Shown piece after piece: positions 5,258 through 13,221 of a stretch of DNA of 17,061 nt (its first letter is position 1; each line of letters opens with the position of its first letter). The stretch lies in NCBI GenBank assembly GCA_964589625.1, contig CAZPSH010000045.1, forward strand, positions 1 through 17,061, read 5' to 3'. The notes under the pieces were generated by a model. It had not been told where the DNA came from. It did not search any database and worked only from the letters and a program-made list of their open reading frames with translations. Position numbers and translations under genes: made by a program. This stretch comes from JBFLVU01 sp964589625 (GTDB lineage Bacteria > Acidobacteriota > UBA4820 > DSQY01).

Positions 5258-6283
5258 ATGACCGTCCTCGTGACCGGAGCCGCTGGGTTCATCGGTTTTC
5301 ATCTGAGCCGTCGCCTTCTGCAGGACGGCATCCAGGTCGTTGGCCTGGATAACTTGAACCCGTACTACGACGTGAGACTGAAGGAGGCCAGGCTCAACCA
5401 ACTGGTCTCCGATCCCGCCTTCCGGTTCGAGAAAATCAGCCTCGAAGACCGGCCGACCATGGAAGCGCTCTTTTCCGAGAACCGATTCGAGATCGTAGTG
5501 AACTTGGCCGCCCAGGCAGGGGTGCGCTATTCGCTGACCCATCCCCATTCCTACGTCCAGAGCAACGTGGTGGGGTTCCTCAACGTCCTAGAAGGGTGCC
5601 GCCACGGAGGGGTCAAGCACCTCGTCTTCGCTTCGTCCAGTTCCGTCTACGGCCTCAACACCAAGACGCCCTTCTCGCCGCACAACGTGGCCGACCACCC
5701 CATGAGCCTTTACGCCGCCACCAAGCGCGCCAACGAGCTCATGGCCCACTCCTACGCCCACCTGTACGGCCTGCCCTGCACGGGACTGCGCTTCTTCACC
5801 GTCTACGGCCCCTGGGGGCGCCCGGACATGGCCCTCTTCAAGTTCACCAAAGCCATCCTCGCCGGCGAGCCCATCGACCTGTTCAACAACGGCGACATGG
5901 TGCGCGACTTCACCTATGTGGACGACATCATCGAGGGGGTCGTCCGGATCCTGAAGAAACCTCCCTTCCCCGACCCAACCTTCGACGCAGCCCGCCCCGA
6001 TCCCTGCAGAAGCTCCGCGCCCTTCGCCGTCTACAACATCGGCAACAACAACCCCGTGCGGCTCATGGACTTTGTCGAAGCCATCGAGGCCGCCTTGGGC
6101 AAGAAGGCGGTAAAGCGATTCCTTCCCATGCAGGCCGGAGACGTGGGGGCGACGTTCGCGGATGTGAGCGATCTCATGAACGCGGTCCAGTTTCGACCAG
6201 AGACCCATGTTGCCAAGGGAATTCAAACCTTTGTTGCCTGGTACGTAGACTACTTCGATGCCACAGCCTTGCCATCGGCGTGA
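5258..6283 (+). CDS. UDP-glucuronate 4-epimerase-like SDR (hexosaminuronate epimerase)
   Basis: The 341-residue extended short-chain dehydrogenase has the NAD+ motif TGAAGFIG at 6-13, DNLNPYYDVRLKEARL (31-46, strongly characteristic of UDP-glucuronate 4-epimerases), Ser residues in ASSSSVYG (125-132) and the catalytic Y152/K156 of YAATK. The family interconverts UDP-GlcA and UDP-GalA. Beside a UDP-GlcNAc 6-dehydrogenase it probably epimerises UDP-GlcNAcA to UDP-GalNAcA, which is inference from context. The ATG at 5258 has AGGGGGAAG 9-17 bp ahead. It lies 16 bp behind the dehydrogenase stop and must be co-transcribed with it. Length and motifs are complete. The 3' part carries Pro/Asp-rich residues (PPFPDPTFDAARPDP) in the usual variable loop. 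Confidence 0.88.
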   Translation: MTVLVTGAAGFIGFHLSRRLLQDGIQVVGLDNLNPYYDVRLKEARLNQLVSDPAFRFEKISLEDRPTMEALFSENRFEIVVNLAAQAGVRYSLTHPHSYVQSNVVGFLNVLEGCRHGGVKHLVFASSSSVYGLNTKTPFSPHNVADHPMSLYAATKRANELMAHSYAHLYGLPCTGLRFFTVYGPWGRPDMALFKFTKAILAGEPIDLFNNGDMVRDFTYVDDIIEGVVRILKKPPFPDPTFDAARPDPCRSSAPFAVYNIGNNNPVRLMDFVEAIEAALGKKAVKRFLPMQAGDVGATFADVSDLMNAVQFRPETHVAKGIQTFVAWYVDYFDATALPSA

Positions 6284-6494
6284 CCTCCCGAGTCTGCCTC
6301 TTGTGGTCTGGTGTTGCCGGAGGCCATGCCCCCCACTACGCGAACATAGCCACTCCTGAAGGGCCGAAGCTGTTACGCTCCCACTCTTCATGATGTCAGC
6401 ACGCCCGCCCACAGCGTCTTAAACTCCCGGTAAACCCGTCCTTCAGCGTTTGGTGTCTCACTTGGTCCGAGTCTAGCCTTCACAGGGGGTTCTA
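6284..6494. other. 211-bp intergenic stretch with a possible decayed REP2 palindrome
   Basis: No gene is supported here. At 6300-6346 the order TTGTGG, GGT, GCC, GGAGGCC, CCCC, CTACG, CGAAC parallels the second palindrome family (3652-3711) but without intact stems, so it may be a degraded copy. GGGGGTTC just before 6495 serves as the ribosome binding site of the next gene. No convincing terminator or promoter is visible. Confidence 0.35.
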
Positions 6495-7448
6495 TTGAAC
6501 TTCGCTTTGATCGGTGCTGGCGGCTATGTGGCGCCCCGCCACATCAAGGCCATCAAGGACACGGGCAACGTCCTGGTCGCTGCGGCCGACCCCAGCGACT
6601 CCGTGGGGGTCCTCGACCGCTACTTCATGGACGTCCGCTATTTCAAGGAGATCGAGCGGTTCGACCGCCACCTCGAGAAGCGCCACCGGGGTCCCGAGTT
6701 GGAGCGCGTCCACTGGGTGAGCATCTGCACGCCCAACTACCTCCACGACGCCCACTGCCGGCTCGCCCTGCGCAACGGGTCCAACGCCCTCTGCGAAAAG
6801 CCGCTGGTCATCAACCCCTGGAATCTCGACGGCCTGCAGACCCTCGAGCAGGAGACCGGAAGGCGGGTCTTCACGGTGCTCCAACTCCGCGTCCACCCCG
6901 CCCTCCTCGCCGTGAAGGAGAAGCTCGACGCCGAGAGGGGCAGGCACCACAGGGTCGTCCTCACCTACGTCACGGGCCGGGGGCCCTGGTACCACTTCTC
7001 CTGGAAGGGTGCCGAGGATCGGTCCGGGGGGCTGGCCACCAACATCGGCATCCACTTCTTCGACCTCCTCATGTGGTACTTCGGGGGCGTCGAGGGCCTC
7101 GAGGTTCACGCGCGCGAGCCCCAGCGCATGGCGGGTACGCTCCACCTCGAGCGGGCCGACGTCACCTGGTTCCTCTCCGTGGACGCAGGAGACCTGCCCT
7201 TCGAACCCCAGCCCGGACACAGGACGACCCACCGCTCCATCAAGGTGGACGGCCAGGAGGTGGAGTTCACCGAGGGGTTCGCGGACCTCCACACGCGGGT
7301 TTACGAGAGGACCCTCGCCGGGGGGGGGTTCACCCTGGACGACGCCCGACCCTCCATTGAGCTGGTACACCGCATCCGGAACGCCGAGGTCACCCTGGAA
7401 GGTGCCGACCGCCACCCGTTCCTGAGCCGGAGAGAAGGCACCCCCTGA
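6495..7448 (+). CDS. wlbA: WlbA/WbpB-like UDP-N-acetylglucosaminuronate 3-dehydrogenase
   Basis: The 317-residue Gfo/Idh/MocA oxidoreductase has an N-terminal Rossmann domain with GAGGYVAPRH (7-16) and the EKPL motif at 101-104. GGLATNIGIHFFDLLMWYFG (178-197), containing H187, is diagnostic of the WlbA/WbpB subgroup. These enzymes oxidise C3 of UDP-GlcNAcA to the 3-keto sugar, the step before transamination and N-acetylation to UDP-GlcNAc3NAcA. The TTG at 6495 is used because it gives the canonical MNFALIGAGGYVAPRH start and has CAGGGGG some 6 bp ahead. The aminotransferase that normally accompanies it (WlbC/WbpE) is not next to it. Instead a 293-bp repeat-filled gap leads to the acetyltransferase gene. 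Confidence 0.92.
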   Translation: MNFALIGAGGYVAPRHIKAIKDTGNVLVAAADPSDSVGVLDRYFMDVRYFKEIERFDRHLEKRHRGPELERVHWVSICTPNYLHDAHCRLALRNGSNALCEKPLVINPWNLDGLQTLEQETGRRVFTVLQLRVHPALLAVKEKLDAERGRHHRVVLTYVTGRGPWYHFSWKGAEDRSGGLATNIGIHFFDLLMWYFGGVEGLEVHAREPQRMAGTLHLERADVTWFLSVDAGDLPFEPQPGHRTTHRSIKVDGQEVEFTEGFADLHTRVYERTLAGGGFTLDDARPSIELVHRIRNAEVTLEGADRHPFLSRREGTP

Positions 7449-7463
7449 AAAACGTTCCGGGGG

Positions 7464-7543
7464 GCAGGCGCGCCGCCTGTTTTGCGGGACACGACCAGAT
7501 CCGGTCTTTGGAATCCGGATCGTGTCCCAAGCAGGACGCCTGC
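7464..7543. repeat. Nested palindromic repeat REP3, copy A
   Basis: Three nested inverted repeats share one centre: GCAGGCG/CGCCTGC (7464-7470 and 7537-7543), GGGACACGA/TCGTGTCCC (7486-7494 and 7520-7528), and ATCCGG/CCGGAT around a short loop. The inner part recurs 127 bp downstream as copy B. Confidence 0.85.
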
Positions 7544-7600
7544 ATCCCCCGTGGCCTGGAGCGTGCACGGCGCGAAAGAAATCCCGTGGGGCGGGTGCAG

Positions 7601-7660
7601 CGCCTGTTTTGCGGGACATGACCGGATTCGGCCTTTTGAATCCGGATCGTGTCCCAAGCA
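7601..7660. repeat. Nested palindromic repeat REP3, copy B
   Basis: CGCCTGTTTTGCGGGACA leads into GGGACATGA/TCGTGTCCC (7613-7621 and 7647-7655, one G-T pair). This encloses CCGGATTC/GAATCCGG (7622-7629 and 7638-7645) and ends with AAGCA as copy A does. The stem differences from copy A are largely compensatory, as expected for a selected hairpin. Confidence 0.85.
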
Positions 7661-7741
7661 AAACCAATAGCTCAGAGGCCGTGAGCGGTCGCACCACTGG
7701 CCCCCCGAGAGAGTTTCCGATTACCGAACAGGAGCCCCTCC

Positions 7742-8404
7742 ATGACTGACGAGAGAAAGTACTTCGCCCACCCCTCGGCCTTCGTGGACGAGCCGTGCGA
7801 AATCGGGGAGGGAACCAAAATCTGGCACTTCTGCCACGTGCAGAAGGGCGCCCGCATAGGCAGGAACTGCGTCTTCGGCCAGAACTGCAACGTGGCGAAC
7901 GACGTGGTCATCGGGGACAACGTCAAGGTCCAGAATAACGTCTCCATCTACACCGGGACGGAGATCGAGGACGACGTCTTCCTCGGCCCCTCTTGCGTGC
8001 TCACCAACGTCACGAACCCCCGTTCGCAGGTGCTCCGCCACAGCCTCTACGAGAGGACGCTCCTTCGGCGCGGCAGCTCCATCGGGGCCAACGCTACGGT
8101 GGTGTGTGGGATCACGGTGGGGCGGTACGCTTTCGTCGGGGCCGGGGCGGTGGTGGCTAAGGATGTCCCCGACTACGCGCTCATCCTCGGAGTCCCGGGT
8201 CGCCAGGCGGGATGGATGAGTCGCCACGGGCACAGGCTGACCTTCGGCCCCGACGGCCTCGCCTCCTGCCCCGAGAGCGGGCTGAAGTACCGGCTCGAAG
8301 CGGGCCGGGTTCGGTGCCTGGACCTGGACGAGGACGCGCCCCTCCCCGAGTCCATGTGCCTCGGCCAGAAGGTCTACGACGAATACAAGGGTGGGCGTGA
8401 ATAG
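7742..8404 (+). CDS. wlbB: WlbB/WbpD-like sugar N-acetyltransferase (left-handed beta helix)
   Basis: The 220-residue hexapeptide-repeat acyltransferase has irregular [LIV]GxxxX repeats at about 20-150 (IGEGTKIWHF, IGRNCVFGQN, IGDNVKVQNN, IGANATVVCG, VGRYAFVGAG). It also has the loop VLTNVTNPR (86-94), characteristic of the enzymes that N-acetylate the 3-amino group of UDP-GlcNAc3NA. The product would be UDP-GlcNAc3NAcA. A C-terminal extension contains CPESGLKYRLEAGRVRC (176-192), like the zinc-ribbon-type tails of some family members but with the second Cys of the first knuckle missing. The ATG at 7742 follows CAGGAG by 6-8 bp. The substrate requires an aminotransferase not encoded in the window, so activity depends on a gene elsewhere. 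Confidence 0.9.
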   Translation: MTDERKYFAHPSAFVDEPCEIGEGTKIWHFCHVQKGARIGRNCVFGQNCNVANDVVIGDNVKVQNNVSIYTGTEIEDDVFLGPSCVLTNVTNPRSQVLRHSLYERTLLRRGSSIGANATVVCGITVGRYAFVGAGAVVAKDVPDYALILGVPGRQAGWMSRHGHRLTFGPDGLASCPESGLKYRLEAGRVRCLDLDEDAPLPESMCLGQKVYDEYKGGRE

Positions 8405-8479
8405 GCCCTGCGACCTCCTGCTCAGACGACGGTATGGCGGGAGGGGAGCCCGTGAAGTGCGCGGACTGAGAGATGCCCC

Positions 8480-9454
8480 GTGAAGGTCTGCATCTTGGGT
8501 ACCGGCTCGATCGGCTCCCGCCACATGGGTGTCCTGAAGGAGGCCGGGGCCGAGGTCATCCCCATCCCCGTGCGCGCCGAACGCCTGACCCAACTCGAGG
8601 CGGAAGGGTATCGTTGCGCGCGGAGCTTGGAGGAGGCCCGCGAGCTGGGTGCCACCGCCGCCGTCGTCGCCACGGACACGCGGCGCCATGCGTGCGACGC
8701 CGCCGAGGCCCTCCGGCTGGGGTACGCGGTCCTCGTCGAAAAGCCCCTCGCCCCCACCCTCGCAGAGGGGCGCCCGGTTCTCACGGCTTCAGAAGCCACC
8801 GGGGGGAAGGTTTTCGTGGCCTGCTGCCTCCGGTTCGATGCCGGTATCCGGAGATTCCGCGAACGGCTGCCGGAGGTCGGCGAGGTCCACTCCGTACGCG
8901 TCGAATGCCGTTCCTACCTCCCCGACTGGCGCCCCGGGCGCGATTACCGAAAGGCCTACTCGGCGAGCGCGGATGAGGGTGGTGTCCTGAGGGACCTCAT
9001 CCATGAGGTGGATTACGCCGTGATGCTGTTCGGCCAACCCACCGGAGTGTTCGGGAGGCTTCAGCGCACGGGCCGTCTCGGAATCGAAGCCGAGGAGGCG
9101 GCCGAGGCGACCTGGCTGGCTCCCGGCGGAGCCCGCATTAGTTTGGAGTTGGATTACCTCTCGAGGTTTCCCACCCGCGTCCTCAGGGCCGCGGGGTCCG
9201 AGGCGGAACTCGTCCTGGACATCGTCGGGCGAAGGTTGACCCTCCTCGGCCCGGGAGGCCTCCGTCGCGAGGAGGCCATCGGAGGAACCCGGGGGGACAT
9301 GTACGCCGCCCAGGCGTCGGCCTTCCTCGCCGCCGCCAACGGCGAATCTCCGGGGGAACTGGCGACCCTCGACGAGGGGCTTGCGGCCCTCGCCCTATGC
9401 GACGCTTGGCGGATGAGCGCCCAATCTGGGAAGGTGGAGGAGATCACGAAATGA
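8480..9454 (+). CDS. Gfo/Idh/MocA oxidoreductase of the legionaminic acid operon (PtmF-like)
   Basis: The 324-residue oxidoreductase has an N-terminal NAD(P) domain with GTGSIGSRHM (7-16), the EKPL motif at 87-90 and the family segment DLIHEVDYAV (172-181) with H175 and D178. It belongs to a different subgroup from the WlbA-like protein at 6495, and the two are not recent duplicates. From memory, a gene of this type (ptmF) lies beside ptmE, legF/ptmB and ptmA in Campylobacter, where it is thought to help supply the glucosamine precursor. The same gene types are clustered here, so the same role is inferred. The start is GTG at 8480, giving MKVCILGTGSIG. An ATG seven bases earlier is in another frame. 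Its stop overlaps the next start as ATGA at 9451. Confidence 0.82.
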   Translation: MKVCILGTGSIGSRHMGVLKEAGAEVIPIPVRAERLTQLEAEGYRCARSLEEARELGATAAVVATDTRRHACDAAEALRLGYAVLVEKPLAPTLAEGRPVLTASEATGGKVFVACCLRFDAGIRRFRERLPEVGEVHSVRVECRSYLPDWRPGRDYRKAYSASADEGGVLRDLIHEVDYAVMLFGQPTGVFGRLQRTGRLGIEAEEAAEATWLAPGGARISLELDYLSRFPTRVLRAAGSEAELVLDIVGRRLTLLGPGGLRREEAIGGTRGDMYAAQASAFLAAANGESPGELATLDEGLAALALCDAWRMSAQSGKVEEITK

Positions 9455-10191
9455 GCGACCGGCCGATTCTCGCCGTCATCCCCGCCCGCGGTGGCTCCAA
9501 GGGGCTCCCGGGAAAGAACATCCGGCCCTTGGCCGGCCTCCCCCTCATCGCCCACACCATCCGGTGCGCGCACATGTGCCCGGAGCTGGACAGGATCGTC
9601 GTCTCCACCGACTCTCCGGAGATCGCCGAAGTCGCCAGGGCCCACGGCGGTGACGCCCCCTTCCTGAGACCTCCGGAGTTCGCCACGGATTCGGCGCCCA
9701 TGCTGGGCGTCCTCCAGCACGCCCTCAAGGAGATGGAGCGCCTGGACGCGAGGCGCTACGGCTCGCTCCTCCTTCTGGACCCCACCAGTCCCGGGCGCCT
9801 GCCGTACGACGTCAGCCGCGCGGTCTCTGCGCTGGAGGGAAGCCACGGGGCCGACGGCGTGGTCGGGGTCTCCCAGCCCGAGTTCAACCCTTACTGGCAC
9901 TGCGTCGTGGAGAAGGACGGTTACATGGCCCCCCTCATCCCCGGGGCGAGGAACTACTCCCGGCGCCAGGACCTCCCCCTGGTCTACCGCATCAACGCCA
10001 CCCTCTACCTGTGGAGGCGGGACTTCCTCCTCTCCGCGGAGGGTTCGTGGATGGACGGGAAACTTCTCCTCCTCGAAGTGCCCGAATCCCGCGCCATCCA
10101 CATCGACGACATCGAGGAGTTCGAACGGGCCGACCTCATGGTCCAGCACGGGCTCGTCACCTTCCCCTGGTTGAAGGGGGAGGGGAAATGA
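9451..10191 (+). CDS. legF: CMP-nonulosonate (legionaminate) cytidylyltransferase
   Basis: The 246-residue product has the CMP-sialic acid synthetase signature PARGGSKGLPGKN at 11-23, STDS at 52-55, LLLLDPTSPGR near 108, and the substrate-binding part RRQDLPLVYRINATLYLW. It activates a nonulosonic acid with CTP to the CMP-sugar used by glycosyltransferases. In this operon the substrate is most likely a legionaminic acid derivative. Neuraminic acid itself is less likely because LegB and PtmE accompany it. The ATG at 9451 overlaps the upstream TGA (ATGA), has GGTGGAGGAG upstream and gives the standard MSDRPILAVIPARGG start. A longer open frame from 9397 is only read-back into the previous gene. 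The 3' end overlaps the next gene in the same ATGA manner. Confidence 0.9.
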   Translation: MSDRPILAVIPARGGSKGLPGKNIRPLAGLPLIAHTIRCAHMCPELDRIVVSTDSPEIAEVARAHGGDAPFLRPPEFATDSAPMLGVLQHALKEMERLDARRYGSLLLLDPTSPGRLPYDVSRAVSALEGSHGADGVVGVSQPEFNPYWHCVVEKDGYMAPLIPGARNYSRRQDLPLVYRINATLYLWRRDFLLSAEGSWMDGKLLLLEVPESRAIHIDDIEEFERADLMVQHGLVTFPWLKGEGK

Positions 10192-10991
10192 GGCGCGTCG
10201 CGGAGCTGATGGACCTCAACGGCCGCTGCGCCCTGGTGACGGGAGGGGCCGGCCACATCGGCCTCGCCGTAGCGGAGGCGCTCCTCGAAACGGGGGCGAG
10301 AGTGGCCCTCTCCGACCTCGCCGGCGAGTCGCTTCAGGAGAGGGTCCGGACGCTCGGGGAGCGTTTCCCCGGGCGGGTGGAGGGAGTTCCCGCAGACCTC
10401 CTGGACGAGGCTTCCACGCGGGGCGCCGTGCGGGGGGCGATGGACCGCCTCGGCCGACTGGACATCCTCGTCCACAACGCCGCGTTCGTGGGGACGACCA
10501 AGTTTCCCGGCTGGGCCGAGCCCTTCGAGCGCCAGAGCCTGGAAGCCTGGGACGCGGCCATGAGAGTCAACCTGACCGCGGGTTTCCTTTTGGCCCAGGA
10601 GGCGGCGCCTTTCCTAAGGGCTTCTGGGCACGGTTCGGTCGTATTCGTGTCGTCCATCTACGGGCTCGTGGGCCCCGATATGAGCCTGTACGAGGGGACG
10701 GCGATGCGCCACCCCGGCGCCTATGGTGTCTCCAAGGCGGGCCTGATCCAACTCGTCAGATACCTTGCAACGACCCTCGCTCCACAGGTCCGGGTCAACG
10801 CATTCACGCCCGGGGGGGTGTTGCGGGGGCAGGCGGAAGTCTTCCGCGAGCGTTACGAAAAGAGGACGCCCCTGGGGCGCATGGCCACGGAGGAAGATTT
10901 CAAGGGGGCGGTGGCCTATCTTGCCAGCGACCTCTCGTCCTACGTGACGGGGCAGAACATCGTGGTGGACGGGGGATGGACCGCATGGTAG
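10188..10991 (+). CDS. ptmA: Short-chain dehydrogenase (PtmA-like)
   Basis: The 267-residue classical SDR has the NAD(P) motif TGGAGHIG at 18-25, NAA at 97-99 (VHNAAFVG), the catalytic Ser in VVFVSSIYG (S155/S156) and YGVSK with Y179 and K183. C-terminal GQNIVVDGGWTAW is also standard. PtmA-type SDRs are encoded next to legF in flagellin-glycosylation loci of Campylobacter and are linked to legionaminic acid synthesis. The exact reaction was inferred from mutants and is not settled as far as I know. The ATG at 10188 overlaps the legF stop, has GGGGGAGGGGAA directly ahead, and gives the right SDR N-terminus. A frame reaching back to 10011 is a shadow of legF. Assignment to SDRs is certain; the PtmA label depends on context. 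Confidence 0.8.
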   Translation: MRRVAELMDLNGRCALVTGGAGHIGLAVAEALLETGARVALSDLAGESLQERVRTLGERFPGRVEGVPADLLDEASTRGAVRGAMDRLGRLDILVHNAAFVGTTKFPGWAEPFERQSLEAWDAAMRVNLTAGFLLAQEAAPFLRASGHGSVVFVSSIYGLVGPDMSLYEGTAMRHPGAYGVSKAGLIQLVRYLATTLAPQVRVNAFTPGGVLRGQAEVFRERYEKRTPLGRMATEEDFKGAVAYLASDLSSYVTGQNIVVDGGWTAW

Positions 10992-12049
10992 GGAGAGAAG
11001 TAGCCCCGGTCCGCATCGGGGCCAGGCTGGTGGGTCCCGGACAGCCGTGCTTCATCATCGCGGAGGCGGGGGTCAACCACAACGGCTCCTTGGACCTCGC
11101 CCTCAAGCTGATAGACGCCGCGGTCGAGGCGGGGGCCGATGCCGTCAAGTTTCAGACATTCCGGGCCGATCGCCTGGTAACCAAGGACGCCCCGAAGGCC
11201 GACTATCAGAAAGTGGGTACTCCCTCCTCCGAATCGCAGTTCGATATGCTCCGTGCCCTGGAACTCTCCGAAGACGCCCACAGGGCCCTCAAGGCCCGTT
11301 CCGAGGCCCGCGGTATCCTCTTCCTTTCCACCCCGTTCGACCGTCAGAGCGCCGACCTCCTCTCCGCACTGGGCGTGTCGGCGTACAAACTCCCCTCGGG
11401 AGAAATCACGAACTTACCCTTATTGTCCCACGTGGCGGCCAAAGGGAAGCCCATCATCCTATCCACGGGCATGGCTTCGCTCCCGGAGGTGAACGACGCG
11501 GTGGGCACATTGCGCGCTGCGGGCTGCGATGACATGATTCTCCTGCACTGCGTGAGCAACTACCCGGCCAGCCCCGCGGATGTCAACCTGAGGGCCATGG
11601 CTACCATGCGGGATGCGTTCGGACTTCCGGTTGGCTACTCCGACCACACGCCGGGGGACGAAGTGTCCCTGGCGGCGGTAGCCCTAGGGGCATGCGTCAT
11701 CGAAAAGCATTTCACCCTGGACCGGAACCTTCCCGGGCCGGACCACAAAGCCTCCTTAGAGCCGCACGAACTCGAGGCCCTCGTAGGGCGCCTGCGCAAT
11801 GTAGAGGCATCTCTTGGCGACGGGCGCAAGGAACCGGCTCCCGCCGAGGCGGCTACGGCGGCGGTGGCCCGAAAGAGCCTCGTGGCGGCCCGGCCCATCC
11901 CCGCCGGGACTCCCATTTCTCTCGACATGCTGGACGCCAAGCGCCCCGGAACGGGCATTCCGCCCTCCCGGTCGGGGGAAGTGGCAGGTAGGACCGCGAA
12001 GGTGGACATCGCCGAGGATGCCGTGCTGGATTGGGGGATGCTCTTTTGA
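10976..12049 (+). CDS. legI: N,N'-diacetyllegionaminate synthase (NeuB family)
   Basis: The 357-residue product condenses phosphoenolpyruvate with a 6-carbon amino sugar to make a nine-carbon nonulosonic acid. It has the NeuB TIM-barrel landmarks AEAGVNHNG (29-37), KFQTFRAD (58-65), HCVSNYPA and IEKHFTLDRNLPGPDH (about 241-256), followed by the C-terminal antifreeze-like SAF domain (AARPIPAGTPISLDMLD, roughly 300-355). The gene overlaps the SDR. The ATG at 10976 is immediately preceded by GGGGG, and a second ATG at 10985 lies nine bases on at a better distance from it, giving MVGREVAPVRIG. I list the longer version but the shorter is at least as likely. Neighbouring LegG and LegB homologues favour the legionaminic acid precursor over ManNAc as substrate. 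Confidence 0.9.
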   Translation: MDRMVGREVAPVRIGARLVGPGQPCFIIAEAGVNHNGSLDLALKLIDAAVEAGADAVKFQTFRADRLVTKDAPKADYQKVGTPSSESQFDMLRALELSEDAHRALKARSEARGILFLSTPFDRQSADLLSALGVSAYKLPSGEITNLPLLSHVAAKGKPIILSTGMASLPEVNDAVGTLRAAGCDDMILLHCVSNYPASPADVNLRAMATMRDAFGLPVGYSDHTPGDEVSLAAVALGACVIEKHFTLDRNLPGPDHKASLEPHELEALVGRLRNVEASLGDGRKEPAPAEAATAAVARKSLVAARPIPAGTPISLDMLDAKRPGTGIPPSRSGEVAGRTAKVDIAEDAVLDWGMLF

Positions 12050-13221
12050 GGACGCTAGGGCTCGTCACCACCTCCCGCGCCGACTGGGGGATCTACCGCC
12101 CTCTGGCCGGACGCATCCGTGACGAGGACGGGCTGACCCTGCGCCTCCTCGCCAGCGGGTCGCACCTCTCACCCGAATTCGGATGTACGGTGAACGAGAT
12201 CGAGGCCGAGGGATACGAGGTCGCCGAGCGCGTGGAGATGCTCCTCTCCTCGGACACCCCGGAAGGTATCGCCAAGTCCATGGGCCTCGGGGTTACCGGC
12301 TTCGCCCAGGTTTTCGGCCGTTGGCGGCCGGACATCCTCATCGTCCTCGGCGACCGGTTCGAAATGTGCGCCGCCGCGCTGGCGGCGCTGCCCTTCAAAA
12401 TCCCCGTGGCGCACATCCATGGCGGGGAACTGACCGAGGGCGCCATCGACGATTCCCTGCGGCACTCCATCACCAAACTGAGCCACCTCCATTTCGTGGC
12501 CACCGAGGAGTACGGCCGACGGGTGGCACAGCTCGGCGAGGAACCTTGGCGAATCACCGTCTCGGGGGCCCTCGGCCTGGACAACCTCAACCGCATGAAG
12601 GTCATGGACATCGGGGAGCTGTCCGCCCTCTGTGGCGCGAGGCTGGAGAAGGACTTCCTCCTCGTTACCTTCCACCCGGTGACACTCGAGTACGAGCGGG
12701 CCGGAGAACAGGCGGAAGAGCTCCTGCAGGCTCTGCGCACCACCGGCCTTCCGGTCCTTTTTACGATGCCCAACGCGGATACGGGCGGGAGGGTCATCCG
12801 CGCGCGCATCGAGGAGTTCTGCTGCGGGTCGCCCGGCTCCTGCGCCGTGGAGAACCTCGGCACGCGGGGGTACTTCAGCGCCATGACCCACGCCGCCGCG
12901 ATGGTCGGCAACTCCTCCAGCGGAATCCTCGAAGCGGCTTCCTTCCGCCTGCCCGTGGTCAACGTCGGGAGCCGCCAGAGGGGGCGCGTGCGGGGCGCCA
13001 ACGTCATCGACTGCGACTGCGAGCGTGCGGCCATAGGCGAGGCGCTCGCGAAAGCCCTGGGCGAAGGTTTCCGCTCGTCCCTCGGCGATCTGGTGAACCC
13101 CTACGGTGACGGGCATGCGGCGGGCCGAATTGTGGCGCGCCTGGCGGGGCAGAGTCTCAGGCCGGAACTCATCGTAAAGCGCTTCCACGACTCCGGGCCG
13201 AATCGGGAGGGGCACGAATGA
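12046..13221 (+). CDS. legG: Hydrolysing nucleotide-sugar 2-epimerase (LegG/NeuC family)
   Basis: The 391-residue GT-B-fold epimerase has GLVTTSRADWGIYRPL (5-20), typical of NeuC/LegG, HIHGGELTEGAIDDSLRHSI (123-142) and GNSSSGILEA (288-297). The family releases the nucleotide while inverting C2, giving 2,4-diacetamido-2,4,6-trideoxymannose in the legionaminic route, the direct substrate of the synthase encoded just upstream. The preferred start is TTG at 12046, overlapping the TGA of legI, with GGGGGAT 7-13 bp ahead and a standard N-terminus. A TTG at 12031 would add MGDAL. The end overlaps the formyltransferase as ATGA at 13218. Because PtmE is present, the substrate is more likely GDP-linked than UDP-linked, which is inference. 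Confidence 0.88.
   Translation: MRTLGLVTTSRADWGIYRPLAGRIRDEDGLTLRLLASGSHLSPEFGCTVNEIEAEGYEVAERVEMLLSSDTPEGIAKSMGLGVTGFAQVFGRWRPDILIVLGDRFEMCAAALAALPFKIPVAHIHGGELTEGAIDDSLRHSITKLSHLHFVATEEYGRRVAQLGEEPWRITVSGALGLDNLNRMKVMDIGELSALCGARLEKDFLLVTFHPVTLEYERAGEQAEELLQALRTTGLPVLFTMPNADTGGRVIRARIEEFCCGSPGSCAVENLGTRGYFSAMTHAAAMVGNSSSGILEAASFRLPVVNVGSRQRGRVRGANVIDCDCERAAIGEALAKALGEGFRSSLGDLVNPYGDGHAAGRIVARLAGQSLRPELIVKRFHDSGPNREGHE

Noticed and set aside
6492..7697. 401-residue minus-strand frame
   Set aside because: Its long part is antisense to the WlbA-like gene and the rest translates the nested palindromes. This is typical of open antisense frames in GC-rich DNA.
8480..10191. Sialic acid (Neu5Ac) biosynthesis with NeuA/NeuB/NeuC
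   Set aside because: The synthase, epimerase and cytidylyltransferase families are shared, but LegB, PtmE and PtmA types in the same overlapping gene set point to legionaminic acid.
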